Positions 28,398 to 37,619 are shown, counted from the stretch's first letter. The stretch: 64,000 nucleotides of DNA from Streptomyces sp. 378 (GCF_030124145.1 NZ_JASKMS010000002.1:186001-250000); one strand, 5' to 3'. Program-made: numbers and translations. The notes: a model not told the origin generated them from the sequence alone.

Positions 28398-30485
28398 TCA
28401 GTCGTGGTCGGGCACCACGAACTCGCACCACACGGCCTTGCCGCCGCCCCGGGCCTCCACGCCCCACACGTCGGTGAGCAGCTCCACCAGCAGCAGGCCC
28501 CGTCCGGAGACGCCCGACTCGCCCGCCTCACGGCGGCGCGGCAGGGCGCTGGAGGAGTCCTCGACCTCGACGCGCAGGCGGCGCCGGGAGCCGGTGAAGG
28601 CCCGCAGGGTGACGACCGCGGAGCCCTCGGTGTGCATCAGGGCGTTGGTGATCAGCTCGTCGGCGACCAGTTCGATCTCGTCGGCGCGGTCCTCCGCTCC
28701 CCAGGCGGCGACCGCTGTGCGGATCATGTGGCGGGCCCCGGTCAGGGCCGCCGGGTCGCCGGGGGCGACGTGCTGTTGGAGCCGGCGGCCGGACTGCGGG
28801 TGGTCGGGGCCGCGCCGACGCAGCAGGAGCAGCGCCACGTCGTCGTCGCCACCGCGCTCGGCGGCCACGTCGATGAGCCGGTCGGCGAGGTCCCGTACGT
28901 CGTCGGGCCCGGTGTCGACGAGCGCGCTCAGGGTGCGCATGCCGTCGTCGAGGTCGGCACCGGGCTGCTCCACCAGGCCGTCGGTGCACAGCAGCAGCGT
29001 CTCGCCGGGATCGAGCTCTATGGTGCCCACCGGGTACTCCAGGCGGCCGAACTCGGCGGACAGCCCGAGCGGCAGCCCGCCCGGCACGGTGACGCGGCGG
29101 CAGGAGCCGTCGGTGTGGCGGACCAGCGGATCGATGTGGCCGGCGCGGACCATCTGGAGCACGCCCGTGGACAGGTCGGCCTCGGCGTAGAGGCAGGTCG
29201 CGGAGCGGTCGGTGTCGAGTTCGTGCAGGAAGACGGAGGCCCGGGCCATCACGGTGGCCGGGGGGTGCCCCTCGGCGGCGTAGGCACGCAGCACGATGCG
29301 CAGCTGGCCCATGACGGCGGCCGCGTGGGTGTCGTGGCCCTGGACGTCGCCGATGACCGCGCCGACCCGGCCGCCGGGCAGCGGGATCAGGTCGTACCAG
29401 TCGCCGCCGATGTCCCGGCCGACGGGGCCGCCGAAGCTGGCGGCGCGGTAGCGGACGGCCACGTCGGCGCCGGGCACGCTCGGGATGGTGCGGGGCAGCA
29501 TGGCCTGTTGGAGGCCCTGCGCGAGGTCCATCTCCTGCTCGAAGAACATGGCCCGCTGCAGGCTCTGCGCGATGCTGCTGCCGAGCGCGACGAGGATGTT
29601 GCGCTCCTCGGGCGTGAAGCCGTACCGGTCGCTGTAGAGCAGGCCGATCGCGCCGATCGGCCTGGCCTGGACGATGAGCGGCAGATAGGCGGCCGAGGTG
29701 ATGTCGAGGTCGGTGATGTGCGGCCACAGCAGCGGGTAGCGCTCGGCGAACTCCTGCGGTGACTCGATGAAGCACGGGCCGAGGGTCCGTACGGCCTCGC
29801 TCATCGGGTAGGGCTCGTCGATCCGTGTGATGCGGGTGCCGGGCACGAAGCTGTCCACGGGGCCCTCGGCGACCAGGCGGATGCGGCCGGCCTCGACCAG
29901 GCCCATGACGAGGCTGGTGGCTCCCAGATGCACGAGTCCGTGGGTGTCCTTGAGGACGTCGATGACGTCCTGGACGGTGCGGGCGTGCGCGAGGGCGGCC
30001 GTGGTCAGTTCGACGACGCTGGTCTGCTCCCGCCGGGCCTCGTCCTGGGCGGCCTGGTCGCGGCGGGCGTCGCTCTCGCGGAGTTCCTGGGTGGCGTCCC
30101 GGACGATGCCGATGATGCGGCGGGGGCGTCCGGTGTCGTCGCGCCGGATGTAGCCCTGGGTGTGGGTCCAGCGCAGCGTGCCGTCGCGGCCGCGGATGCG
30201 GAAGTAGGCGCCGTAGTTCTCGCTGCCGTCCTTCAGTGCCTGGGAGACCACGGTGTCCAGGCGGCGGGCCTCACCGGGCGGGACGCGCTTGGACAGGGTC
30301 TCGGGGCGCTCGTCGTACTCGTCGGGGCGCACGTCGAAGACTTCGTGGGCCTGGGCGTCCATCTGCATCAGGCCGGTGTCGAGATCCCAGTCGAAGCTGC
30401 CCATCCGGTTGAGCGCGAGGATCGGGTCCGGGTGGGCGGGCCAGTCGTCCGGGAGGGACAGGGTGCTCGCTCCCCGATCAGCCAT
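28398..30485 (-). CDS. PAS-GAF-PP2C-HATPase phosphatase/anti-anti-sigma regulator (SpoIIE type)
   Basis: The 695-residue protein has a PAS domain (about 20-135, with GSFDWDLDTGLMQMD), a GAF domain (about 160-310), a PP2C phosphatase (about 335-550, GRDIGGDWYDLIPLP, IGDVQGHDTHAA, LCTDGLVEQPGAD, GGDDDVALLLLRR) and a C-terminal histidine-kinase-like ATPase (about 570-690, VADELITNALMHT, SGRGLLLVELLTD). Streptomyces carry dozens of such proteins. They act on anti-sigma/anti-anti-sigma switches, the ATPase domain acting as an RsbW-like kinase. It is 22 bases downstream-adjacent to the glycosylase gene on the same strand. Confidence 0.92.
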   Translation of the reverse strand: MADRGASTLSLPDDWPAHPDPILALNRMGSFDWDLDTGLMQMDAQAHEVFDVRPDEYDERPETLSKRVPPGEARRLDTVVSQALKDGSENYGAYFRIRGRDGTLRWTHTQGYIRRDDTGRPRRIIGIVRDATQELRESDARRDQAAQDEARREQTSVVELTTAALAHARTVQDVIDVLKDTHGLVHLGATSLVMGLVEAGRIRLVAEGPVDSFVPGTRITRIDEPYPMSEAVRTLGPCFIESPQEFAERYPLLWPHITDLDITSAAYLPLIVQARPIGAIGLLYSDRYGFTPEERNILVALGSSIAQSLQRAMFFEQEMDLAQGLQQAMLPRTIPSVPGADVAVRYRAASFGGPVGRDIGGDWYDLIPLPGGRVGAVIGDVQGHDTHAAAVMGQLRIVLRAYAAEGHPPATVMARASVFLHELDTDRSATCLYAEADLSTGVLQMVRAGHIDPLVRHTDGSCRRVTVPGGLPLGLSAEFGRLEYPVGTIELDPGETLLLCTDGLVEQPGADLDDGMRTLSALVDTGPDDVRDLADRLIDVAAERGGDDDVALLLLRRRGPDHPQSGRRLQQHVAPGDPAALTGARHMIRTAVAAWGAEDRADEIELVADELITNALMHTEGSAVVTLRAFTGSRRRLRVEVEDSSSALPRRREAGESGVSGRGLLLVELLTDVWGVEARGGGKAVWCEFVVPDHD

Positions 30486-30562
30486 GGGCCCACCTTGCCA
30501 GGATTCGTCCGATTCTTCGACCAGATGTGCCGAGTCTACGGGCCGCTCCGTCGGACCGGCAC

Positions 30563-30679
30563 TCAGTTGGTGAAGATGTCCGCGGGGCCTCCGGGGATGC
30601 GGTCGGCGGCCCGGTCGTCGGGGATCAGCCCGGCTCCGTCCGGCGGATCGGGGGTGTCCGGGACGGCATCGGGGCCGAC
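30563..30679 (-). other. In-frame tail beyond the amber stop of the DUF6777 lipoprotein gene
   Basis: After TAG 30680-30682 the same frame stays open for 38 more codons, reading VGPDAVPDTPDPPDGAGLIP and then DDRAADRIPGGPADIFTN before TGA at 30563. The acidic, proline-rich style continues that of the gene, so the amber looks like a late nonsense change rather than the original end. Translation through it would need suppression. Confidence 0.5.
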
Positions 30680-31699
30680 CTAGTCGGGGCCGCCGGAGTC
30701 CTCCGGGCCGGCGGGCCCTTCGGGAGGCGGGGCGGTCCCGTCGGCCGGCGGCGTCATCGTCTCGGGGTCCGGATCCGTGCCGTGGAGACTCGTGTCGGCC
30801 GGGGCGTCCCAGGAGGAAGCGGTGCCCGGCTCCGGCTCCGGCTCCGGCTCCGGGGGGACGGCGGGCCGGCGAACCGGTGGTGGCGACGCCCGGGGCGACT
30901 CCGGGCGTGCCGTCGACCGGAGCGGTGGCGGCAGGGCCCGGTCGTGGCGGACGTCGTGACCGGTACGGCGTTCGATCCAGATCCGCCCGGTGAGGTCGAT
31001 GATCGTGAAGTCCGCGACGCGCCGAGGAGCGGGCGTCACGTTGATCACCTCACCGGGCCGGTAGTCGGGCCAGGGGACGCCCCTCGTCACCGGCGTGCCG
31101 CGCGGTGCCGTCGGCGGGCGGAGCGGGTTGCCGCAGGCACAGCGCACGCGTGGTACACCTCGGTCGTCGACCAGGACGGCGGTACCGGCCTGGAGGACGG
31201 ACCGGTGGCGGGTGAGGCGGTCGGCCCGGAAGCCGTGGCCGGTGACGCGGGTGTCTGCGCGCAGCACGACCGGGGTGAGCGCGCGCACGTAGTCGGGCAC
31301 GGACGCCGGGGGGACGCCCGCGATCCGGGCGAAGACACGACCCCTGGCGCGGTCGCGGGTGAGGTGGCCGATCTGGCGGCCGATGTCACAGCTGCTCGTC
31401 CGCTCGGCGCCGGCGTACAGGCCGGGCGTTCCACCGGACAGGGAGCGCGGCCCGCTGCGGGCGGTCACGGTCCGGCCCGTGCCGCTCGGTGTGCGTGGGG
31501 CGGGGGACGGGGTAGCCGCTGTGAGGGCCGTGGAGTCGGTGAAGGGATCGGGTCCCGGGGCGGCGGCCGGCTGCAGGAGGAGGTCTTCCCGGGTGCCCGC
31601 GTCGTCGCCGTGTCCGGTGGTGCCGCCGCCGCAGCCCGAGAGGAGGAGCGCCCCCGAGAGCACGCAGGCCAGGAGGAGAGTCCCGGTAGGTGTCCGCAC
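30680..31699 (-). CDS. DUF6777-type secreted lipoprotein
   Basis: The 339-residue protein has a lipobox ending at Cys23 (LLLSGC). A conserved core starts GGTPGLYAGAERTSSCDIGRQ and includes YVRALTPVVLRADTRVTGHG, VLQAGTAVLVDDRGVPRVRC and ACGNPL, which I recall as DUF6777. The C-terminal third is Pro/Glu/Arg-rich with a PEPEPEPEP run encoded by a hexamer repeat. It is exposed outside the membrane. The GTG at 31699 is chosen from the signal peptide. The open frame extends far upstream in other genes' antisense, which is not coding. Confidence 0.78.
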   Translation of the reverse strand: MRTPTGTLLLACVLSGALLLSGCGGGTTGHGDDAGTREDLLLQPAAAPGPDPFTDSTALTAATPSPAPRTPSGTGRTVTARSGPRSLSGGTPGLYAGAERTSSCDIGRQIGHLTRDRARGRVFARIAGVPPASVPDYVRALTPVVLRADTRVTGHGFRADRLTRHRSVLQAGTAVLVDDRGVPRVRCACGNPLRPPTAPRGTPVTRGVPWPDYRPGEVINVTPAPRRVADFTIIDLTGRIWIERRTGHDVRHDRALPPPLRSTARPESPRASPPPVRRPAVPPEPEPEPEPGTASSWDAPADTSLHGTDPDPETMTPPADGTAPPPEGPAGPEDSGGPD

Positions 31700-31843
31700 C
31701 TCGTCCTCCCGCTCGCCTCGGCCCTTTCCGGGCAGTGCGTCACTATTGTTTGCTTCGCTCACTCGGGTTACGCAACCGGAGCGGCTGCTCACGGAACGTG
31801 ACACCCGGGTCGGGAGCCGCACAGGGAGGAGGGACGCACGGCC

Positions 31844-33265
31844 GTGGACTGGTTCACCGCGTCCGACTACTGGCTGACCCGGCTGGTGTTCCAGCGGGCG
31901 CTGGCCGCCGTCTACCTGGTGGCGTTCCTGACGGCGGCCCTCCAGTTCCGCGCGCTGATCGGGCGGCGCGGCATGCTGCCGGTGCCGCGGTTCGTCGAGC
32001 GGGTGCCGTTCAAGCGGGCGCCGAGCCTGTTCCAGCTGCACTACTCGGACCGGTTCTTCGCGCTCTGCGCCTGGACGGGTGTCGCCGTGTCGGCGGCACT
32101 GCTGGCCGGGCTGGACGCACTGCTGCCGCTGTGGGGCGGCATGCTGCTGTGGCTGGTGCCGTGGGTGCTGTACCTGTCGATCGTCAACGTCGGGCAGACC
32201 TGGTACTCGTTCGGCTGGGAGTCGCTGCTGCTGGAGGTCGGCTTCCTCGCCGTGTTCCTCGGCAACGACGAGGTGGCGCCGCCGGTCGTGGTGCTGTTCC
32301 TGCTGCGGTGGATCCTGTTCCGCGTGGAGTTCGGCGCGGGACTGATCAAGATGCGCGGCGACGCGTGCTGGCGGAAGCTCACGTGTCTGGACCACCATCA
32401 CGAGACGCAGCCCATGCCCGGCCCGCTCAGCTGGTTCTTCCACCATCTGCCGAAGCCGCTGCACCGCGTCGAGGTGGCCGCGAACCACCTCACCCAACTC
32501 GTGGTGCCCTTCGCCCTGTTCACCCCGCAGCCCGTCGCGTCGGCCGCCGCCTCGCTGATGATCGTCACCCAGCTGTGGCTGGTGCTGTCGGGCAACTTCG
32601 CCTGGCTGAACTGGATCACGATTGTGCTGGCGCTGTCGGCGGTGCGGTTCCCGGCCGATCCGCCGGAGGTTGCCGACGCGCCGCTCTGGTACGTCGTCGT
32701 GGTGTCGGCGGTCGCGACGGGGCTGGCCGGCCTCAGCTACCGGCCGGTCCGCAACATGCTCTCCCGCCGTCAGGTCATGAACCGCTCCTTCGACCCGCTC
32801 CATCTCGTCAACACCTACGGGGCGTTCGGCAGCGTGAGCCGGGTCCGCTACGAGGTCGTGGTGGAGGGCACGGCGGACGACGTGCCGCGTGCCGAGTCGG
32901 ACTGGCGGGAGTACGAGTTCAAGGGCAAGCCGGGCGATCCGCGGCGCTGGCCGCGGCAGTTCGCGCCCTACCATCTGCGGCTCGACTGGCTGATGTGGTT
33001 CGCGGCCCTGTCCCCCGCCTACGCCGAGCCCTGGTTCGGAGCGCTGGTGGAGCGGCTGCTGGAGAACGACCGGGACACCCTGAGACTGCTGCGCCGCTCG
33101 CCGTTCCCGCCGGACGAGCCCCCGCGGTACGTGCGCGCCCGGCTGTTCCGCTACCGCTACACGACGTGGCGCGAGCTGCGGGAGACGGGCGCGTGCTGGG
33201 AGCGGACTCATGTACGGCAGTTCCTGCCGCCGACGCGGCTGGCGGCTCCGGATCAGAAGCCGTAG
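31844..33265 (+). CDS. Lipase maturation factor (LMF1-like) family membrane protein
   Basis: The 473-residue protein has about six membrane helices in its first 300 residues and the family blocks FGWESLLLEVGFLAVFLG, LLRWILFRVEFGAGLIKMRG and a DHHHETQPMPGPLSWFFHH segment. A C-terminal soluble part follows, with VNTYGAFGSVSRVRYEVVVE and YTTWRELRETGACWER. In vertebrates LMF1 helps fold lipases in the ER; the role of bacterial members is unknown. Length is normal for actinobacterial members. The start is GTG after a GGAGGAGG site. Confidence 0.87.
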   Translation: MDWFTASDYWLTRLVFQRALAAVYLVAFLTAALQFRALIGRRGMLPVPRFVERVPFKRAPSLFQLHYSDRFFALCAWTGVAVSAALLAGLDALLPLWGGMLLWLVPWVLYLSIVNVGQTWYSFGWESLLLEVGFLAVFLGNDEVAPPVVVLFLLRWILFRVEFGAGLIKMRGDACWRKLTCLDHHHETQPMPGPLSWFFHHLPKPLHRVEVAANHLTQLVVPFALFTPQPVASAAASLMIVTQLWLVLSGNFAWLNWITIVLALSAVRFPADPPEVADAPLWYVVVVSAVATGLAGLSYRPVRNMLSRRQVMNRSFDPLHLVNTYGAFGSVSRVRYEVVVEGTADDVPRAESDWREYEFKGKPGDPRRWPRQFAPYHLRLDWLMWFAALSPAYAEPWFGALVERLLENDRDTLRLLRRSPFPPDEPPRYVRARLFRYRYTTWRELRETGACWERTHVRQFLPPTRLAAPDQKP

Positions 33266-33303
33266 AGGCGGTCGGCGGCTCCGGATCACAGGCCGTAGAC
33301 GCG
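33241..33303. repeat. 30-base tandem duplication across convergent gene ends
   Basis: Two 30-base copies (33241-33270 and 33274-33303) differ at only three positions. One copy holds the stop of the LMF-like gene, the other holds the stop and last codons of the fuconolactonase gene. The pattern suggests local duplication rather than shared coding need. Confidence 0.8.
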
Positions 33304-34119
33304 ACTGGCCGTGGTTTCCAGGATCTGCGCGTGGTCGCGCGGGTCGGTCAGCCGTCGGGTGAGGTCCGGGGTGTCGCCGTAGGGAACCGCGAGGGTGGAC
33401 ACCGGCCAGTCCGAGCCGTGCATCAGCCGCTCGGGACCGAACGCCTCCAGGGCCACGTCGGCGTAGGGGCGCACGTCCTCGACGGTCCACGAGGCGAGGT
33501 CGGCCTCGGTGAGCAGGCCGGACAGTTTGGCGACCGTGTTCGGCAGGGCGGCCAGGGCGCGCAGGCCGGACGCCCAGGGTTCGAGCGCGCCGGAGGCGAT
33601 GGGAGGTTTGCCGAGGTGGTCGAGGACGAAGGTGAGGCCGGGCAGGTCCTCGGCGGCCCTGACACAGGCGGGCAGCTGGTGCGGGAGCACCACCAGGTCG
33701 TAGACGAGTCCGGCGTCGGCGACGGCGGCCAGTCCGCGGCGGACGTCCGGGCGCAGCAGCCACTCGGGGTCGGGTTCGCCCTGGACCTGGTGGCGGACGC
33801 CCTTGAGGTACCGGCCGCCGGGGAGGGCGCGCAGCCGGGCGAGTTCGTCGGCGACGCCGGGGCGGGTGAGGTCGGTCCAGCCGACGACTCCGGCGATCAG
33901 GTCGTGCCGGTCGGCCAGGGCCAGGAACTCCGGGGTCTCCTCGGGCACGGTGACGGTCTGGACGAGGACGGTGCGGCCCACCCCGGCACTCCTCGCCTCG
34001 GGTTCGAGGTCCTTCATCGTGAAGTCGCGTCGCAGCGGGGCGAGTTCGGGGCCGGTGATCCAGTCCTGGTCGCGGACGGACAGGTCCCACACATGGTGGT
34101 GGGCGTCGACCACGGTCAT
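33286..34119 (-). CDS. Amidohydrolase 2, probable L-fuconolactonase
   Basis: The 277-residue protein starts MTVVDAHHHVWDLSVRDQDW. It has the His-x-His metal motif and the later GVRHQVQGEPDPEWLLRPDV, FVLDHLGKPPI and MHGSDWPV segments typical of COG3618 lactonases. In oxidative L-fucose (or L-rhamnose) catabolism this enzyme opens the aldonolactone made by the sugar dehydrogenase. It is the last gene of a five-gene operon and its ATG overlaps the stop of the mutarotase gene (ATGA). Confidence 0.88.
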   Translation of the reverse strand: MTVVDAHHHVWDLSVRDQDWITGPELAPLRRDFTMKDLEPEARSAGVGRTVLVQTVTVPEETPEFLALADRHDLIAGVVGWTDLTRPGVADELARLRALPGGRYLKGVRHQVQGEPDPEWLLRPDVRRGLAAVADAGLVYDLVVLPHQLPACVRAAEDLPGLTFVLDHLGKPPIASGALEPWASGLRALAALPNTVAKLSGLLTEADLASWTVEDVRPYADVALEAFGPERLMHGSDWPVSTLAVPYGDTPDLTRRLTDPRDHAQILETTASRVYGL

Positions 34120-34472
34120 GACGGCAGCTCCCACACCACGGGCAGACCGGCGTCGGCGCCTTCGCCGGAGTAGTCGTGCACGACGTCCAGCAGTTCGGCC
34201 ATGCGGGCCTGCCAGGCCACGTTGACCGGCGGCTTCTCGAGTTCGGCGAGGAGGCGGGGGTAGTCCTCGCACTCCAGGACATGGAACAGGTCGGTGCCTC
34301 CCCCAAGCTCTCGGCTTCGCTCGAGCAGGGGGGACCCCCATCGCCAGATCGTCCAGGAGGTGGCGCCGGCCGCGCGGATGGCGTGGGTGAGTTCCTCGGG
34401 GACCTCGCGGTGGGCCGCCTCGTACCGGTCGATGCGGTCGGCGCGGACCTTGGTGTGCAGGGCGACTCTCAT
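34116..34472 (-). CDS. L-rhamnose/L-fucose mutarotase family protein (DUF718) with in-frame insertion
   Basis: The 118-residue protein belongs to the RhaM/DUF718 ferredoxin-like fold: MRVALHTKVRADRIDRYEAA with catalytic-type HREVPEELTHAIRAAG, then SWTIWR and TDLFHVLECEDYP. It interconverts sugar anomers so that the dehydrogenase gets its preferred form. Between IWR and TDLFHV sit about 14 extra residues (GSPLLERSRELGGG) encoded by a palindromic Streptomyces repeat. These enlarge a loop right next to the conserved core. The start overlaps the aldo/keto reductase stop (TGATG). Whether the protein still works is unclear. Confidence 0.85.
   Translation of the reverse strand: MRVALHTKVRADRIDRYEAAHREVPEELTHAIRAAGATSWTIWRWGSPLLERSRELGGGTDLFHVLECEDYPRLLAELEKPPVNVAWQARMAELLDVVHDYSGEGADAGLPVVWELPS
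34297..34341. repeat. Palindromic Streptomyces intergenic-type repeat inserted within a coding sequence
   Basis: A hairpin-forming element has arms CCCCC-AA-GCTC (34300-34310) and GAGC-A-GGGGG (34323-34332), flanked by another CCCCC. I recall this sequence (GAGCGAAGCCGAGAGCTTGG) as a dispersed element found many times, mostly between genes, in Streptomyces. Here it lies in frame inside the mutarotase gene with no stop. Confidence 0.72.
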
Positions 34473-35464
34473 CACGGCTCCCTCGGCGGCTCGGCGGGGA
34501 CGGGTGCGTCGGCGGGCAGCAGGCCCTTGCCGCGCAGGTCCTGCCAGAAGGCGGCGGGTACGCGCGCGGCGAACTGGTGGGCGCTGTCGCGGACTTCGTG
34601 GGTCGAGCGGGCCCCGACCAGGACGCTCGCCACGGCCGGGTGGGCGGCGCAGAAGGCCAGGGCCGCGGCGCGCAGGGTGGTGCCGTGGCGGTCGGCGACG
34701 GACTTCAGACGCAGGGCGCGCTCGACCAGCTGGGAGGGGGCGACGGTGTAGTTGTACGGTGCCCCGGGCTCGGGGTTGGCCAGCAGACCGGAGTTGAAGG
34801 CGCCGCCGATGACGACGGATGTGCCGCGTTCGTGGGCCGCGGGCAGCAGATCGGCGAGGGCGCTCTGGTCGAGCAGGGTGTAGCGGCCGGCGCACAGCAC
34901 CACGTCCACGTCGGTGTCGCGGACGAAGCGGGTGAGCATCCCCGCCTGGTTCATGCCGGCGCCGATCGCGCCGACCAGGCCTTCGGAACGGAGTTTCTCC
35001 AGCGCCGGGTAGCCCTCCCGGAAGGCCGCTTCGGCGTGCTCGTCCGGGTCGTGGAGGTAGACGACGTCGACCCGGTCGAGGCCGAGGCGTTCCAGGCTGG
35101 CCTCCAGGGTGCGGCGGATGCCGTCGGCGGTGAAGTCCCACACGCGGCGGTGCGTCGCGGGCACGGCGAAGCCGCTCGCCAGGTCGTCACCGGTGCTGTC
35201 CGAGGGCTCCAGGCGGCGGCCCACCTTGGTGGAGACGGTGTACCGGTCCCGGGGGTGGTCGCGCAGGGCGGCCCCGAGGCGCCGTTCGGACAGGCCGAGA
35301 CCGTAGTGCGGGGCGGTGTCGAAGTAGCGGATGCCCCGCTGCCAGGCCGCCTCCACGGCCTCGTGCGCCTGTTCCTCTCCGACCTCGGTGTACAGGTTGC
35401 CGATGGCGGCGGCACCGAAGGACAGGGCGCTGACCTCGACGGCGCTGCGGCCGAGCCGGTTCAC
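34472..35464 (-). CDS. Aldo/keto reductase, probable L-fucose (D-threo-aldose) dehydrogenase
   Basis: The 330-residue protein has AKR signatures: RYFDTAPHYGLGLSERRLG (the catalytic Asp/Tyr segment), YTVSTKVGR, LERLGLDRVDVVYLHDPDEH and GMNQAG. The C-terminus holds cofactor-site residues. In this pathway it oxidises beta-L-fucose to L-fucono-1,5-lactone with NAD(P). The GTG start overlaps the SDR stop (GTGA), and its own stop overlaps the mutarotase start. The open frame upstream belongs to the SDR's antisense reading. Confidence 0.85.
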   Translation of the reverse strand: MNRLGRSAVEVSALSFGAAAIGNLYTEVGEEQAHEAVEAAWQRGIRYFDTAPHYGLGLSERRLGAALRDHPRDRYTVSTKVGRRLEPSDSTGDDLASGFAVPATHRRVWDFTADGIRRTLEASLERLGLDRVDVVYLHDPDEHAEAAFREGYPALEKLRSEGLVGAIGAGMNQAGMLTRFVRDTDVDVVLCAGRYTLLDQSALADLLPAAHERGTSVVIGGAFNSGLLANPEPGAPYNYTVAPSQLVERALRLKSVADRHGTTLRAAALAFCAAHPAVASVLVGARSTHEVRDSAHQFAARVPAAFWQDLRGKGLLPADAPVPAEPPREP

Positions 35465-36216
35465 CGGGCCACCGGGCGCAGCCGCAGGCCCTGCATGCCG
35501 CCGTCGACGGCGAGCGCGGTGCCGGTGGTGGCGCCGGACAGCGGGCTCGCCAGGTAGGCGACGGCACCCGCGACCTCGGCCGCCGAGACGAGCCGGCCCG
35601 TGGGCTGGCGGGCTTCCAGGGCGGCGCGTTCGGCGGCCGGGTCGGGCGCGGCGTCGAGGAGTCGGCCGACCCACGGGGTGTCGACGGTGCCGGGGTTGAC
35701 GCAGTTGACGCGGATGCCCTCGCGGACGTGGTCGGCGGCCATGGCGAGGGTGAGGGAGTACACCGCGCCCTTGGTGGCGCTGTACAGGGCGCGCTGCGGC
35801 AGGCCGGCGGTGGCGGCGATGGAGCAGGTGTTGACGATCGCGGCGTGTGCGGAGGCGCGCAGGTGCGGCAGGCAGGCGCGGGTGGTGCGGACCATGCCGA
35901 CGACGTTGACGTCGTAGACGCGGTGCCATTCGTCGTCGGAGTTGTCCTCGACGGTGCCCTGTGCGCCGATGCCGGCGTTGTTGACCAGGATGTCGAGGCC
36001 GTCGAGGACGGCGACCGCGGCGGTGACGGCCTGGCGCACGGACGCGTCGTCGGTGACGTCCGCGCGGTGACCGAGCAGCGGCTTGCCGACCGGCGACGGG
36101 TCGAGGTCGAGGACGGCGACGCGGGCGCCGCGCTCGGCCAGCAGTTCGGCGGTGGCCCGGCCGATACCGGAGGCGCCGCCCGTCACCAGGGCCTTCAGGC
36201 CCTCGAAGTCGCTCAT
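35461..36216 (-). CDS. SDR oxidoreductase, probable 2-keto-3-deoxy-L-fuconate dehydrogenase
   Basis: The 251-residue classical SDR has [20 protein letters not shown] (cofactor loop), NNAGI, catalytic Ser in [16 protein letters not shown] and [10 protein letters not shown] position directly after fuconate dehydratase in an oxidative fucose operon points to oxidation of 2-keto-3-deoxy-L-fuconate to the 2,4-diketo acid. The ATG overlaps the dehydratase stop by four bases (ATGA). Substrate assignment is from context only. Confidence 0.85.
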   Translation of the reverse strand: MSDFEGLKALVTGGASGIGRATAELLAERGARVAVLDLDPSPVGKPLLGHRADVTDDASVRQAVTAAVAVLDGLDILVNNAGIGAQGTVEDNSDDEWHRVYDVNVVGMVRTTRACLPHLRASAHAAIVNTCSIAATAGLPQRALYSATKGAVYSLTLAMAADHVREGIRVNCVNPGTVDTPWVGRLLDAAPDPAAERAALEARQPTGRLVSAAEVAGAVAYLASPLSGATTGTALAVDGGMQGLRLRPVAR

Positions 36217-37556
36217 GCGACCTGCTCCTTCTTCGTCTCGTCGAGGCCGGCGGCCCAGAACCCGCCGGCCGGGTAGCTGTACCGCGCCAGCGACTCGGGC
36301 CGCATGGCCGCCGAGAAGCCCGGCGCGGTGGGTGCCGTGTAGTGACCTTCGCGGATCACCACCGGGTCGAGGAAGTGGTCGTGCAGATGGTCGACATATT
36401 CGATGACGCGGTTCTCGGTGGTGCCGGTGAGGGCCACGTAGTCGAACATCGACAGGTGCTGGACGAGCTCGCACAGGCCGACGCCCCCGGCGTGCGGGCA
36501 GACGGGTACGCCGAACTTGGCGGCCAGCAGCAGGATCGCGAGGTTCTCGGGGACACCGCCGACGCGGGCCGCGTCGATCTGGACGACGTCGAGCGCACCG
36601 GCCTGGAGGAGCTGTTTGAAGACGATCCGGTTCTGCACGTGTTCGCCGGTGGCGACCTTCACGGGGGCGACGGCCCGGCGGATCGCCGCGTGGCCGAGGA
36701 TGTCGTCGGGGCTGGTGGGTTCCTCGATCCAGTACGGGTCGAACTCGGCGAGGGCCTTGGTCCAGCGGATCGCCTCGTCGACGTCCCAGCGCTGGTTGGC
36801 GTCGACGGCCATGCGGAGGTCCGGGCCGATGACCGAACGCGCCACCCGGCAGCGGCGGATGTCGTCGTCGAGGTCGGCGCCGACCTTGAGCTTGATCTGC
36901 CGGAAGCCGTCGGCGACGGCCCGGGCCGCGAGCCGGGTGAGTTTCTCGTCGTCGTAGCCGAGCCAGCCGGGCGAGGTGGTGTAGGCGGGATAGCCGCGCT
37001 CCAGCAGGCGGGCCGTGCGCTCCTCGGCGCCCTGCCGGCCCTGGCGCAGAAGGGTCAGGGCCTCCTCGGGGGTGAGGGCGTCGGTGAGGTAGCGGAAGTC
37101 GACCTGGCGCACGATCCACTCGGGCTCGGCCTCGGCGAGCAGCCGCCACAGCGGCAGGCCGGCGCGTTTGGCGGCAAGGTCCCACACGGCGTTGACGACG
37201 GCGCCGATCGCCATGTGCATCACGCCCTTCTCGGGTCCGAGCCAGCGCAGCTGGCTGTCGCCGATGAGGTCGCGGTTCAGCGTGGAGGGGTCGGCGCACA
37301 GCCCGTCCAGGTCGCGGCCGACCAGATGTCCGCGCAACGCCTCGATCGCGGCGACCTGGACCTCGTTGCCCCGCCCGATGGTGAAGGCGAATCCGTGCCC
37401 CTCGTGCCCGTCGGCCCCGTCCGTGCGCAGGACGACGTAGGCCGCCGAGTAGTCGGGGTCCGGGTTCATCGCGTCGGAGCCGTCGAGCTCGCGCGAGGTG
37501 GGGAAGCGGATGTCGTGGGTGTCGACCGCGGTGATGCGGGCGGGCGTCGGGGACAC
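36213..37556 (-). CDS. L-fuconate dehydratase (enolase superfamily)
   Basis: The 447-residue protein has the FucD pattern: an N-terminal capping domain starting [20 protein letters not shown]. Its barrel domain carries [12 protein letters not shown] (K-x-K catalytic lysines), [14 protein letters not shown], the metal ligands in [10 protein letters not shown] and ATGEHVQNR, and [15 protein letters not shown] with the catalytic His. It dehydrates L-fuconate to 2-keto-3-deoxy-L-fuconate. It is the first gene of the five-gene operon, whose cistrons all overlap their neighbours by 1-4 bases. A GntR gene is divergent, with operator-like sites in the 172-base gap. Confidence 0.93.
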   Translation of the reverse strand: MSPTPARITAVDTHDIRFPTSRELDGSDAMNPDPDYSAAYVVLRTDGADGHEGHGFAFTIGRGNEVQVAAIEALRGHLVGRDLDGLCADPSTLNRDLIGDSQLRWLGPEKGVMHMAIGAVVNAVWDLAAKRAGLPLWRLLAEAEPEWIVRQVDFRYLTDALTPEEALTLLRQGRQGAEERTARLLERGYPAYTTSPGWLGYDDEKLTRLAARAVADGFRQIKLKVGADLDDDIRRCRVARSVIGPDLRMAVDANQRWDVDEAIRWTKALAEFDPYWIEEPTSPDDILGHAAIRRAVAPVKVATGEHVQNRIVFKQLLQAGALDVVQIDAARVGGVPENLAILLLAAKFGVPVCPHAGGVGLCELVQHLSMFDYVALTGTTENRVIEYVDHLHDHFLDPVVIREGHYTAPTAPGFSAAMRPESLARYSYPAGGFWAAGLDETKKEQVA

Positions 37557-37606
37557 GGAGGGCCTTTCGATTCGGGTGCGAAGGTGTTCCAGCAGATGCC
37601 CGCATA

Positions 37607-37619
37607 CTTATCAGACCAC
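37607..37619. promoter_or_regulatory. GntR/FadR-type operator-like site, dehydratase side
   Basis: CTTATCAGACCAC shares the half-site GACCAC and the 6-1-6 spacing of the palindrome centred 64 bases away. It lies 51 bases upstream of the dehydratase start, where a repressor could cover the promoter. Confidence 0.55.

Noticed and set aside
30680..34306. Very long minus-strand open frame of about 1200 codons
   Set aside because: Only the first-described lipoprotein segment has signal peptide and family features. The rest is antisense to the LMF-like gene and is a GC-driven shadow.
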